A DNA stretch of 64,000 bases. It comes from Toxonevra muliebris (taxonomy: Eukaryota > Arthropoda > Insecta > Diptera > Pallopteridae). A program made the position numbers and the translations under genes. Numbering within the stretch: the stretch's first letter is position 1; every line of letters begins with the position of its first letter. Under the pieces are notes generated by a model that was not told where the DNA came from, ran no database searches, and saw only the letters and a list, made by a program, of their open reading frames with translations. Where the stretch lies: contig OY829329.1 of NCBI GenBank assembly GCA_963691655.1, positions 52,119,279-52,183,278 of the forward strand, written 5' to 3'. Positions 47,523 to 58,959 of the stretch are shown piece by piece.

Positions 47523-47641
47523 TTAATGTGTGTACGACCTGCGCAGCGAAAATCGGGATTGACCCCTCCAAAACAAAAACTTAAATTTACACATCATTTG
47601 AAAGGTTATAATAGTAACTTTAAGAAAAATAAAAACTTTAT

Positions 47642-48608
47642 TTATTTGGTTGGTGCGTATGCGAAAGATCGCAACTTTGACTTAACTCCAGCCATTAAAC
47701 GTTGCACATCACTTCGGATCATTTGAGATGACACAGTAGTCCACTTTTTCTGCAGCTGTTTCTCATTTTTGACCACTTTGTTCATTTTTATCAGTTTTCT
47801 TTTCATTATAGCCCCATATTTTTCTATCGGTCGAAGTTCTGGGCAATTCGGGGGATTGGCATCTTTTGGAACAATTTGTCCCCTTTCCCTGTATACCACG
47901 TCATTGCCGTTTTGCCGTAATGCAAGTTGCTAAATCTGGCCAGAAGAGGACAGGATCCTTATGAAGACGTAGGCAGTAGACGTTTTTGTAAGCGCTTTTC
48001 TACGAAGTTTTTGGTTGATGGTACCAGTAGTGACAAAAACTGCACTCTTTATGCCGCATTGGCAAATTGCTTGCCAAACCAAATATTTCTTCGCAAACTT
48101 GTCCACTTTCTTTAGCTTAGATTTAGACGCAACATCACCTCTCTTTTTTGAAGTGTAAAATAGTTGACCAGGAAGCTGATTAAAGTCTGCTTTGACATAC
48201 GTTTCGTCGTCCATGATTATGCAATCAAAATTATGTGCAATTTCGTGAGCGAGTTTTTGCTGTTGGATTTTTTTGTCATTCCAGTTCGGGGCTAGCGGAA
48301 CTTTATACGTCTTAAGTCCTTTTACTCTGCGTACTTTTTGATGGAAAGGCTTGAATTTGTTTGAAACAAGTTTTTCACTTTCTTTGCTTTTTCCTTCGAG
48401 ATGAACCCCTTCTTTCGCCCACTTCCAGTTTTTCTTTCGGTAGTTAGTTGTTCGTGGTCGCTGTAGCCTAGTGGTTAGTGTGTTGGACTGCTACGCAGAG
48501 GTGCCCGGGTTCATATCTCGGCACACTAAAAAAAAAAATCAAAAATAGAAAATACAAATTTTTTCTACATGGCACCACCTCTTGGCTGGCAATGGCAAAC
48601 CTCCAAGA

Positions 48609-48651
<43 letters not shown>

Positions 48652-48895
48652 ATGGAAAGCTTTTCACTTTGCCGTTCGGATTCGGCATAAAACTGTGGGT
48701 CTCTAACATTCGTATACAAACATAACTCACACAACATGAATGGATGCGAAAGCTCGGCCTTGGCCCTCCATGGGCTGTTGTGACATAATAGTAGTAGTTA
48801 GTCGTTCACTAAAGTTTTTAAGCACTAAAGTTACCGTAGATTTTGCATTTTTTAAACTTTTGGCAATGTCTTTATGTGACATATATGGAAAATCT
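47642..48895 (-). pseudogene. DD37E Tc1/mariner transposase, split by a SINE
   Basis: From the right, an N-terminal helix-turn-helix (SHKDIAKSLKNAKSTVTLVLK) lies at about 48890-48800. A SINE follows at 48454-48793, and the GSGRKKGF linker continues at about 48430. The catalytic part starts with MDDETYVKADFNQLPG (first Asp, 48214), then WQAICQCG. The second-Asp region (about 47945-47925) reads SSSGQI-like in the visible frame and is damaged. The Glu is in ELRPIEKYG, followed by a Lys-rich C-terminus ending FAYAPTK. Frameshifts occur near 48000 and 47920, and the usual Trp of EKYW is Gly. I could not fix the terminal repeats. Same DD37E group as 8290-9559. Confidence 0.8.
48454..48793 (+). mobile_element. 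tRNA-derived SINE, about 340 bp
   Basis: The flanks GTAGTTAGTTGTTC (48440-48453) and GTAGTTAGTCGTTC (48794-48807) are a 14-bp target duplication with one change. A perfect A box TAGCCTAGTGG lies at 48464-48474 and a B-box-like GGTTCATATCT at 48508-48518. The body has GGCTGGCAATGGCAAACC, a ~45-base A tract at 48610, and GGATTCGGCATAAAACTG. The tail differs from that of the SINE at 34164. It interrupts the DD37E transposase. Confidence 0.88.
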
Positions 48896-48899
48896 TGAT

Positions 48900-49752
48900 T
48901 TTTTCAATGAAATCATTTTGCGTAATGTAAAAAAATTAGAAAAAATAATGATGCAGAAATGTAAAACTAAATTATTAACAGTAACATTTGTTGTAACTGT
49001 CATATTTGAATTAATACAACATGTTTACTGCGACCAATTTTTTTTCGTATACATACCTTAAAATCACTGACCTGCGAAAAAAGAGCTTCGTTGAGTGGGT
49101 CTAGCGATGAACGAGAGCAAAATGAAACGAACAGTAAGTTATGGGTTCTTGGACAAAAAATTACTGTTGGCAATCATTCTTTCGAAGTCGCTAATAGACT
49201 TCGTATATCTAGCAGCTAATACAGGCTCATTAGGCAATTGAAAAGCAGAGCCCATTCTAGACGGACAAAAAAAAAACGCTCTATAAAACTTATACTTCAT
49301 GATCTAATGTATGGCATTGAGTATTCGTCAACTACTTCTTTAAAAAGAAGTAAGAAGGAGCAGGCACAAAAGTTCATATTGCATATAATCCCCAGGGAAG
49401 TAAAAGAAGACGTCGTTCTATCTTCACTGAAATGAAATTTTTTTCCGAAACTAATGAAGATAAAGATAGAAATATTGAAGTTTAGATCAAAAAGCAAAAG
49501 AAGCAATCAAGAGATCTTAGCAAATCAGAAATTATTTTAAAATAGTGGATAATTTAAGCGGCTTTCTCGAGAAAAAAGCTCGAACTTTAAATGGGATATT
49601 CACAAGGTTTTATGCTACTAGCATCAGAACTGCAACACCTAACTATGGTAGAACCTGTCAAAATGAAGAAATTGCTACCATCTATTACCTTCCCTTTAAA
49701 GGCGTAATCTGCAGATTTAACTGGTTCCGCAGCTGAGAACCGAAATGCATAC
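48900..49752. other. Unassigned stretch with faint coding character
   Basis: 49100-49440 has a less AT-rich, codon-like texture with short frames such as KLILHDLMYGIEYSSTTSLK. I cannot assign it to a family. It may be an old transposon fragment. No promoter or splice structure seen. Confidence 0.3.
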
Positions 49753-49760
49753 GTTATGAA

Positions 49761-50259
49761 TAACGCTCGTATCTTTTTTCGGACCAAAAACTGTATATTT
49801 CTACCAAAAATGTTTAAAAACCTGTAAATCAATTTGAAAAAAACTGTATATTTCGCGGTATGAATTTTTTTCAATGAAAATTAACAAGGAAAGCAATTTA
49901 TCTATCATCTAAATCGTCCTCGTTCTCCATTTTTATATCTCCTTCTGTAGTTGTATTGACTTTGTGCTTGGAAGAAATTTGAAGAAGCGATCCCGGCTTT
50001 GCTATGAGGTATTTATAGAAATAAACGCATGCTTATTTCAAGTTACATTTGACGATAAGAATCGACTTTAATGTTTACTTTTCTTTCAAAAGTTTACTAG
50101 CAACGAGTTGCCATAGTTTCCTTAGACGTTTTGCATTGCGAGTGTTCAAAAATTTAATATTTTTTTCTTAGTATAAACGCGGTATTTTGGTAAAAAAGGC
50201 GGTATGCGGTCTTGGAGTTGAAAAAACGGTATACTACAGCGAAAAACTGTATAGCGTTA
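49761..50259. mobile_element. hAT MITE, 499 bp, 8-bp TSD
   Basis: A perfect duplication GTTATGAA lies at 49753-49760 and 50260-50267. The inverted termini begin TAACGCTCGTAT and TAACGCTATACAG. Subterminal ACTGTATA and GCGGTAT words recur on both sides. No ORF. Confidence 0.8.
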
Positions 50260-50267
50260 GTTATGAA

Positions 50268-50780
50268 TAATAAAAAAATTTTAACATCAAAATCTTAATT
50301 TTGTTCGTAATGTTTAATTTTAGTACGGTATTTGCGGTCTATAAGGAAATTCAAAAAACAAATAAGTTTTAGTTTAAGTTAATGTAAGACTACTGGGTGG
50401 TTCAAGAGAGCAAAATTATTGAAAATACTGTCTATATTGATGTCATAATGGGCCATCAGCGGTTACAAAGGGGTTTCATGATATCGCTCTTTCTCTCTCC
50501 CTCTTCCCAGTTAATGTAAATATTTGAAACGTAATGATCGTTATTAGTGAATGAAAAAATTTGGAAATAACCAAAGTTATCAGTTTTTAAGGATACCTTT
50601 AGTTTTAAATTATTATAGTTTTAATAAATTCGAATAACTGAGTTTTCACTGCTGGGTTATGTAATATAAATAAATACATATTTACATCTATAAATACGAG
50701 ATATACACACTCTCACACATGCAGCCTTTCACTTACATATCCACGCACTCTACTATGTACAGAGTACCTACTACATACAT
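50268..50780. other. Non-coding AT-rich stretch
   Basis: Nothing recognised. CATA/CACA simple repeats at 50690-50780 precede the maT element. Confidence 0.5.
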
Positions 50781-50783
50781 ATA

Positions 50784-51899
50784 CAGGGTGACAATCGTAA
50801 AGTGACGCACACATTACAGCAGTTATTTTCAAAAGGACGTACTTCCATTAAGTACAATTAAGTGTTAACATTGCTGAATATATAAGCATTCATTTGAACC
50901 CCACCTCATTCAATATAACCTCCTTTAGCCTGCACACATGCCTTCAATCGATCCGGAAATCGTAGGACTGTTCGCCGCAGGACTTCTTGATCAATTTCAG
51001 TCCAGGCTTTCTCTAATGAATTTGTCAGCGACTCCAGACTGTGGTGTTGAGATGCACAAGCCTTACTCTCTAAAATACTCCAAATAGAGTAGTCCATTGG
51101 ATTCAAGTCTGGGGAGTATGGTGGCCATTCTTGAGATGTTATGAATCCAGAAAAATTGTCTTTTATCCATATTTGCGTTAATTTTGCCATGTGGGAAGGT
51201 GCAGAATCTTGCTGGAAAGTCCAGTTTTCATTTCCAAATGTATCTTGGGCCCAGGGAAGAACATGTTCATTTAAAATGCTCCGATAAACAACCTGGTCAA
51301 TTTTAACACCCTCTTCAACTAATATTAGAGGGGTTCTGGCATTAGCGGAAACTCCAGCCCATACCATAACGGAAGCTGGCTTTTGAACTCGGTCAACAGT
51401 CCATTTTGGTTGCGATGATGATGATAGACACATTCGGTCATTTTGCGCATTGAAATGTTGTTCAATCGTGTTTCACTGTTTACTCCCACTTCCTTAGCGA
51501 TTTTTCTCATTGAGCGCCTTGGATTTCGCTTGATTCGTTTACGAATTTTTTCTGTTAAACCAGTAGTGGCAACTGTTGAAAACTTTCCCCGGTCTCTATC
51601 TCCAAAACCCCCAGTTTCATTATATCGAATAATAGCTCGGTCTACCGTACGACTTGACAAATTTAAAGCCTTTGCAATTTGACGGCTACTATAATTTGCC
51701 AAATGAAATTTCATAATTTCACGACGAATATTTTCCATGTCCATTTTTATGGAAATTTCAAAATGTAATAACAAAAATTCAAATGAAATTAACAGCAAAG
51801 CCAATGATGAATGAATTTGCTTTTTAAATTAAAGTAACGGTAATTGGCAAAGCTTGCTGCAGAGTATTAAACTTGCGTCACTTTACAATTGTCACCCTG
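50784..51899 (-). mobile_element. maT element (DD37D), 1116 bp
   Basis: TA flanks at 50782-50783 and 51900-51901. The termini CAGGGTGACAATCGTAAA and CAGGGTGACAATTGTAAA are inverted repeats, extended by GTGACGCA. One internally shortened transposase gene is on the minus strand. Confidence 0.93.
50906..51744 (-). pseudogene. maT transposase, first catalytic Asp region deleted
   Basis: The start chosen is MDMENIRREI at 51744; an upstream in-frame Met at 51804 gives a hydrophobic extension atypical of the family. A paired helix-turn-helix follows: SSRQIAKALNLSSRTVDRAI, then MRKIAKEVGVNSE. After NSETRLNNISMRKMTE the frame shifts to CLSSSSQPKWTVDR, skipping roughly 50-60 residues that normally hold the first Asp. 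The rest is well kept: VMVWAGVSA, the second Asp in FQQDSAPSH, and the third in SPDLNPMDY, 37 residues apart (DD37D). It ends QAKGGYIE. One deletion/frameshift is enough to inactivate it. Confidence 0.88.
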
Positions 51900-51904
51900 T
51901 ACAG

Positions 51905-53055
51905 CTCTACAGACATGGATTAATGTCAAAAGTCACCAGGCGCCGCGAATAAAATTCCAACAACAACAACAACATAAGATTATGAAGAAAAAGGAGAGAA
52001 ATATAAAAAAAAAAAAAAAAATTTTTGTGGCATAAAATGATACCATACCATCTCCATACATACATACATACAAATTGTGTGATATGGCAAACAGCTGAGC
52101 TGAAGCTGTAACAGTCAACCACCAAAGCAACCAAAAGGAACAGAAATGTTGAAATGAAAATTTATTACTTGTCAGATTCCCGCTGAATATTTGCATAAGC
52201 GCAATTCAAAAACCAGAAATGCATGCGACGGGCTCAGAATTTTCCGCGCACGTAAAGTACCGAGTTCACTTTAAAATGAAATACAAAAAAAAAAAACAAC
52301 AAAAAGATATTTCTGCTGACGACCTCAAAAAAAAAACAAGCACAAAAACAAACAATCCAACAAGGAAGAAAATAATCAAAGAGCAGAAACACCAAACACT
52401 GCCGTAGCGGTAGTGAAAAATTCCCGATGCGGAAAATGCAAGCATAAATTTCGGCATTTTGGCTGCCGCGCTGTTCGCTTGAGAAGTAGCGTCAGCATAC
52501 ACTCGTACGCTTTTGGTCATCCGGAACTGCATGCAAACAAACATAATTTGAAATCGTTGATGCTGCGAATTGTTGTTGGAAAAAGGGGATTCTAGTGTTA
52601 TCAACAGTTATTCTAGCCTGAAGAAACTGTTATGGTAATTGTGAGAGAGAACTAGAGAGAAACAGAGAAGAGTGTATGAAAATGTGAGTTAAATGATTTG
52701 AAATGAATGAAACAAACGGAAATTACTTTCTCTCTTTCCCCAACCCCTTTTTATTTTTTTGCTTGTGTTTTTGTATGTGGAATTTTTAAACATATATTTT
52801 TTGCTTTAACCGTTGACATTGACTACAAAATCAACACTGTCAATGTCTGCATTTCTCTTGTTTTTTTTTTTTATTTTGGTTACTCTTCATCGGCTCATGC
52901 TTGAGAATCCAGTTGACAAACACACACGTATACGAACATTTGAATACATGTGCTTGCATACAGTTATGAACTGTCATATGGTTTATTGTTTTCTTTTTCT
53001 ACGAATTTTTTATTTACACTCTACACTATGTACATACTAAAATATTTAATTTTCA
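51905..53055. other. Non-coding stretch
   Basis: Poly-A/T and CATA simple repeats. Open frames at 52266-52604 and 52413-52595 lack domains or gene signals. Confidence 0.5.
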
Positions 53056-53489
53056 TAGTTATGCACACTAGCGGATCCAAAGATTCCTTAAGGTGGGGGA
53101 ATTATTTTTGGTTCATGACCAATAACACTGGAATACAAAATTTCAAACTTAAAATATAACATGAACCATAGTATGTTTTCTAAACTAACTCGAGGTCACT
53201 GAACACGAAAATCACATTCATTTTTTTTTCTCGCAAGTTAATATCTTATTAACCATACTTTTTATCGAGCCAAGCTATCATTAGAAATATAATTTATTGA
53301 CGCGTCTCAATTTACCAAGTCTGTTGAAATTGAACCAAAGATATGTCTGCTGAAAGTTAAATTTTGGTGTGATATTTGAGAAATTTTCACACAAGTCGTT
53401 GAATAAGTATTTCTTTCTCATTACTGATGCACTCGTCGATAAAAACAAAATCATTGTTCCGCCCCTCCAGATCTTGATCTTGGTATCAT

Positions 53490-55035
53490 AAAGAATTTCA
53501 TTAGAGCACTGAAAAATAACGCTATCGAAATGGAATCCTTACAAAGAGCGTTCCCTCTATACATAAAATCAAAGCGTACGTATTCGTTGGACCTCAAATC
53601 AAGAAGTCCGGATTTACTGAGTGTTTGAGTGAGCTAGAACGAAAAGCATGGGATCATTTGTGGATGTTGTTCACAATTATAAAAGTGGCAATCATGCCTG
53701 ATTCAATGACGCAATGTTAGAAAATTACAATGCCATCGATAAGTTTGTTTTGCGGTGAATTGAAAATTAATTCCATCTTGGCATGTTCAGTGATAAATAA
53801 ATTTAGTTCCAAAAACTCAGATGCATTTCGACTTCTTTCCATCAAATCTGGGTGCAGAAAGTGAAGAGCAGGGCGAACGGTTCCACCCAAATATGGCTGA
53901 AATCGAAAGGCGATATCAAGTAGTGTCCGACCGATTATTCGGCTTCGGCTATTCGGCCTAAAATTGCACCTTCGGCATCGGTTTCGGCAAAAAGTGGCCG
54001 AAGTATTTGCCGAAGCCGAAGATTATAAGCATTTTATTTTATAATAATTTTTACTATAGATTGGCAGTAAAAATGAACACAAATAAATAAATGTGAAGTG
54101 GTTATATAAAGCATTTACATTACAATTTCTGTGTTATATTTTCTCCGTTTGCTTGTTTCATTTTTACTTTTGAAGTAACCCACAGATTTACAGTTAGCGA
54201 CAGTCAAAGTAAAAATTTGTCAAAAACAATAAAATTAATTATTTTGTTTGAATTTGAGATAAAAAAAAAAAATAAAAATAAAATACTTCCCGTCATACTA
54301 CCCAGATAAAAAAAAACTAGCTGTGAGTACCTAGGAATATAAATTTTTTATACAAAATATTTACTTATTAAAAAAAAATTGATAAAAAGTCTATTCAACA
54401 ACAAATACTTTTAGACATTCAACTTTTCCGGCTTCATAAAACCACGCCCAATAAATTTTTAAGGGTTTTGAGATCAGATTTTTGCTTTTTACATTAAATG
54501 TTATCAATCCCAATTTTTTTAAATCAATCAAAAATTTGGAAACTAGAGAGTTAATTCTGGTTCCGGCTACTGGTCTATTGATTAAAACGCTGATTCAATC
54601 TTTGATTTCAGATAAGCAGAATCATGGCAACCATCGGCCAACTTTCTTTTTGACACAGGTTTCGTTGAACGACAGTCGTTCTACAGATATATAGTCGATT
54701 TAACTGTATATTTTGACGTATACAAATTTTTAAATGATACTTGAAATAAATAATATTTCAATTTTTATTTGGAGTATCTACTATTTATATTTTTCTGTAT
54801 GTGTTTGCAAACACATAGGCTGAAAAAATGTACTTTCAGATTTTTATTTTTTATATTTTAAAAATTCTTCAGTCTTCGGCTTTGGCCGAAGGTTAGATGA
54901 ATGGCTTCGGCCAAAAAATCACCTTCGGTCGGACACTAATATCAAGGTGTCTGGAATGAGGTCATGATGGCAGATTACTGCTGGTTCCTGATTAGAGAAG
55001 ATCCGATAGCGAAAAATTGCAAAAAGTTTAAGTGA
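53490..55035 (+). pseudogene. Broken arthropod repeat-borne ORF, function unknown
   Basis: Pieces in shifting frames read AYVFVGPQIKKSGFTECLSE then LERKAWDHLWMLF, then FDFFPSNLGAESEEQGERFH and MAEIERRYQ. After the nested MITE, in the same frame, comes GVWNEVMMADYCWFLIRED, ending at a TGA near 55035. The DFFPxNLGxxSxEQGERFH block is a conserved motif I associate with an uncharacterised repeat-encoded protein seen in many arthropod genomes. Its biochemical role is not known to me. Earlier parts contain stops and frame changes. The MITE entered an intact codon (RYQ|G), so the ORF may have been less damaged then. Confidence 0.55.
53921..54938. mobile_element. hAT MITE family A, short copy, 1018 bp
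   Basis: Perfect 8-bp duplication ATATCAAG at 53913-53920 and 54939-54946. Termini TAGTGTCCGACCGATTAT and TAGTGTCCGACCGAAGGT. Related over most of its length to 35833-37656 but lacks an internal block of about 800 bp present there. Nested in 53066-55320. Confidence 0.9.
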
Positions 55036-55696
55036 TGGGTCAGCAATTTCTACAAAATTAAACTAATTTTGAGAAAAATTTTGAGTTTTCGAGAATGTTT
55101 TATTTGAAAAACCGCCATTTTGTCATATCTCGAAAACTTACCCATAGAAAAAAAATGAATGTGATTTTCGTGTTCAGTGACCTCGAATTAGTTTAGAAAA
55201 CATACTTTGATTCATGTTATATTTTTACTGTATTCCAGTGTAACAAAATGTATGAGACTTTCATCGCTAAGAAGGCGTTTTAACCCCAGGCCTCACCCAC
55301 CCCCCTTAGTTCCGCCAGTGGTTATGCACATACCAACATATGAACACTCAGCGTTTCCTCATAAGCTCCGAGCTCATATCTCTTTGCGGAAGCTGTTTCA
55401 CAACATAAGGTAGTAAACTTTTCTTTTTTTTTAACTGAGTTATTCATGTATACCATTGAAATTTAGGAAACATTTTTCTATGTTTTTTTTTACATTTTTC
55501 TGCTTTTTTTTCTCGGCAGAGTGCAGTTTAAGGTTGAGACAAAAAAGCTAAAAAATCAGAATCAAGTGAGCTAAAAAAAAAAAAAACAGATTTTTGCGGA
55601 ACATTTTTTGCACCCAAATTTTTTTCAACAAAATAGAGGGTGAGAAAGAACACCTGAAATCTAATAGCGGAATCTATCTTAGCTGGAAATCGTGAC

Positions 55697-56375
55697 AGCG
55701 CTCCTGGGTTAACCTTTTATCAAATGAGTTCCGCACAATCCGAGTGTACCGGTTTTCGAACTCCGTCAAAGGATATAATCCAAAGAGATAATTTGAAGCG
55801 CTACCCAAAAAAGCTCTTTGAAATCGCTATCTTTGTGCTCTCGTGGAAGCTAGTAAAAAGCGCTCACATTGAGTTTCCTGAAAGCGCTTCCAAGGGAGGT
55901 TAGGAGAAGCAATCAAACGAATAGAAAAAACATTGAATGTTTTTTGTACTTTGTAATTCTCATATGGTAAATATAAGTTGATTTGATATTGATATATTTT
56001 CGTGTTTCACCAAACACCAATGTTTGGTGAGGCATAATTTTGGATTTTATTTTTTTATGTTTGCATGTATGTGTGTATGTAAATATAATAAATAAAAATG
56101 ATAAATGTATGTAGTATATGTAGGTAGAGTGGCTACTCCCTCTAACAAAATTGTTCTTCGTAAAAGACTAAAAGACTTCGCAAAACGTTTTCCAAAAGTG
56201 CTCCTTTTGCCTTTCCTAGGAGCGCTTTTTTTAGCACTTCCAGTAAGCTTGATATCCGCGCTTACTTCCTATGACATGCAATGTAAAAAGTATATGAGCT
56301 GCACTATAAAGACGGAGCGCTTAGTGCTGTTCGAGGAGCGCTCCATTATAGGTAAAAAACCGCTTTTGGAGCGCT
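55697..56375. repeat. AGCGCT-motif cluster (possible element)
   Basis: Eight exact AGCGCT palindromes lie at 55697, 55797, 55859, 55883, 56221, 56316, 56337 and 56370, in two groups with a motif-free centre. This resembles subterminal repeats at both ends of a non-autonomous transposon. Clear terminal inverted repeats and target duplication were not found. The 96-codon ORF at 56105-56395 runs through the right group and is not accepted as a gene. Confidence 0.45.
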
Positions 56376-56399
56376 TCCTTTCCCGTTGGGAATAAGGTC

Positions 56400-58130
56400 T
56401 TGGAATATATGATGGGTACCAAAATCGAAATATTTTCTTAAGTATCAGGCATTTTTAACCTTGTAGAGCATTGAACTCGGGCACCTTGAGTATCAGATCA
56501 GCATATATTTCTCACGATATGGCTACCAAGTTTTTCTGAATTTTATATCCGTGCTAATTCAAAACTGACTAAGTTGAAATTTCTTGGGGTGTATGTGTGA
56601 GATATACTTTATTGAAACAATTTCAAGGCTAAGGTTTTCCCTATGCATATCTTAATCAGTCGTAGCCATTCTTGTATAAAACTCAAAATTCCAGAACTAC
56701 AAACTTTGACAGCGGTAGGCATGTATCTACATAAAGAGGTGGCGAATGGATTCTATCGCTACTTCTTATGCAAAAGTATTTTCATAATGAGGCCCTTCTT
56801 ATGCTTAATCCTGTTTACCTAAATATTTATTCATCCAAAAAAAATAAATTGGCGACTACGGAAAGAAGCGAAAAGAACTAGAGTTGTTTGCGAACAATAG
56901 AACCAGATAGGAAGCACTCTAAAAAAACAATATTCGGGAACTGATGATGATGTTGCCGATTAGAGTGTTTCGTTAGAGGGCCTTGCCTAGAATTGACCGT
57001 GGATAACTGTATGTATGTTTTTCTCCAAAGAGAAACTTACTGGGGAAAAGACATGAAAACAATTAAATTTATTAGCAAGCAATAGAATCAGTAAAGCTTC
57101 AGTAGAAAATTCGAGAATTAATAATGATCAGTGATTGATTAGATCTTGATTTTTTGGAAAAGAAATACAATCGATTATTTCGCTTTCTCTCACTTCATTG
57201 CAGTTGCAATAATGAGGTTTTTAACACAGTAATGCCTAGCGGTGCCATAAGGTACATTGTCGCCAGGCTCAAAAACCTATTTTTTTCTCAAGTTTCTTTC
57301 TTGATCTATCTACTTTGGTTCCCGCTCGTCCTTAATGGATAAGGATATTTGTTTTTTCCGCCTCATCAACATTACCTCAATATCAAAATATAGTGGTCGT
57401 AGTTCTAGCAATATTTTGTTGATCAGCTTGCGATTTTTTCTGAAGTTGTATGCTACTTTTATTTTTCTTAACCCGTAAAACTTTGTTCAGATTCGTTTTC
57501 CTCAACTTCCGTTCCTTGTTATAATTTTTCATCGAAATAAAACTTTTCAACTCTGAAGGACTGAAATTTCATGTGTTGTAGGTAATCCTGTGGCCCTCAA
57601 TGATAATTTTGTTTATCAAGTAATAATAACTATTGCTTAACCCATTCTTGAATTTAAAAGAACTATGGGTGATAAAGATTCGTATTTATTGGCTTCTATT
57701 TCACTGTAAAAAGTTCTTTAATAATTTTTAAATTTAATTTTTTAATAAATTGTAAAATATGGAAAATCATGTTTGGGTTAATAGTTTTTCCTACAACATA
57801 TTGAAAATTTGACATACATTTTAATAGTTTTGAGCGAAAAAACTTCTTTCTACTTTAGTTCACTTCGGTGCCGTCAATTAGCGAACAATCCCAAACTTGT
57901 TAAATAATAACTGAAGGGCAACAAATTCACTTTTAAATAAATACAAATTTTAATAATTAAATAGAAATGTGAACTGCCAAATTTAAAGGAAATTTGAAAA
58001 AAAAAATTTCTAATAAAAAAAATACAAATTTATTAAAAGTTGCTGTATCTTTTTAACCAGAACACTCAGAATAACAAATAATGCATTAAATGATAAGTTT
58101 AATATTGTGTTTTAATACTATAATATTAAA
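56400..58130. other. Non-coding AT-rich stretch
   Basis: No supported gene, RNA or structured repeat. Confidence 0.5.
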
Positions 58131-58134
58131 AGAT

Positions 58135-58949
58135 TTAAATTTCTTTGTTGTGCAAAAAGTTCCGGGTATTCCTTTTAATGGACCCCATCAACCTTTGAAC
58201 ATCCGCTCTGGATACTTTTGCGGCTATTTGGTTCCATTTTAGTAACAATGAATTCACATTTTTGACAATACCTGCATTTTTCTTCAACTTATATTTTGTA
58301 ATAGCCCAGTATTTTTCGATCGGTCGAAGCTGGGGGCAATTAGGTGGATTCATATATTTTGGCACTACATCTACTTTATTTGTCTAATACCAATCCATGG
58401 TTTTCTTAGAGTAGTGGCAACTGGCTAAATCAGGCCATTATCAATTTTTATGTACTTGAATTTTGAGGGTACATTACCACGATTCGTTGCCATATAAATT
58501 TTTTGACCTGGAAGCTGTTTAAGATCAAATTTTACGTATGATTCGTCATCCACAATAATGCATCCATTGAATTTGGTCAAAACAATATTATAAAGAAGAC
58601 GAGCACGTTTTTTGGCCAGCAAATTCTGTTTGTCTATTCTATTTGGATATTTTATAGCACGATAGCAGTTTAGCCCAGCTTTTATGCGGATTCGTCTAGC
58701 AGTACTTTTGCTGGTATTGAATTTTTTGGCACGATCGCTATCCGATAGTCCGGGATTGCTTTTGATGGACCTCAAGATCTTTGCCTTTAATTTTAGATTG
58801 GTGGTTCCCGTTTTGTTCACAACTTTTTTAGCTCTTTCAACACTAAGAGTTTCTTTATATCGTTTTATAACTCTACATACCGTTCTTTTGGAGATATTTA
58901 ACACTTTCGCAATCTTTGAACCAGACCACGACGGATTTCCATTGTGCAC
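58135..58949 (-). pseudogene. DD37E Tc1/mariner transposase, internally deleted
   Basis: The N-terminal part (58949-58425) has two helix-turn-helix units (GSKIAKVLNISKRTVCRVIK; RAKKFNTSKSTARRIRIKAG). It then reaches the first catalytic Asp in IIVDDESYVKFDLKQLPG. Near FKYIKIDN (about 58445) a stretch is lost and the sequence resumes at PDLASCHYSKKTMDWY with the second Asp. A TAG stop follows. The Glu is in LRPIEKYW, 37 residues after the second Asp. The C-terminus is ADVQRLMGSIKRNTRNFLHN. Third member of the DD37E group here. Terminal inverted repeats were not identified, so only the coding remnant is given. Confidence 0.82.
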
Positions 58950-58959
58950 ACAACCACCA

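Larger units (their letters stand above)
53066..55320. mobile_element. hAT-type element, 2255 bp, with nested MITE
   Basis: A perfect 8-bp duplication GTTATGCA lies at 53058-53065 and 55321-55328. The termini are CACTAGCGGATCC and CACTGGCGGAACT (inverted). Just inside, ~110-bp inverted arms (53110-53230 against 55147-55250) share words such as GTCACTGAACACGAAAATC. The family A MITE at 53921-54938 is inserted inside. The interior carries a broken ORF. Confidence 0.85.

Noticed and set aside
48454..48530. A functional tRNA gene
   Set aside because: A perfect A box, but it is bounded by a 14-bp duplication and continues into a SINE body.
48610..48650. Poly-A tract as the end of a processed pseudogene
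   Set aside because: It lies inside the SINE, with the conserved core continuing on the far side and the target duplication 140 bp further on.
56105..56395. 96-codon ORF as a gene
   Set aside because: Runs through the AGCGCT repeat cluster; no domain and no supporting signals.
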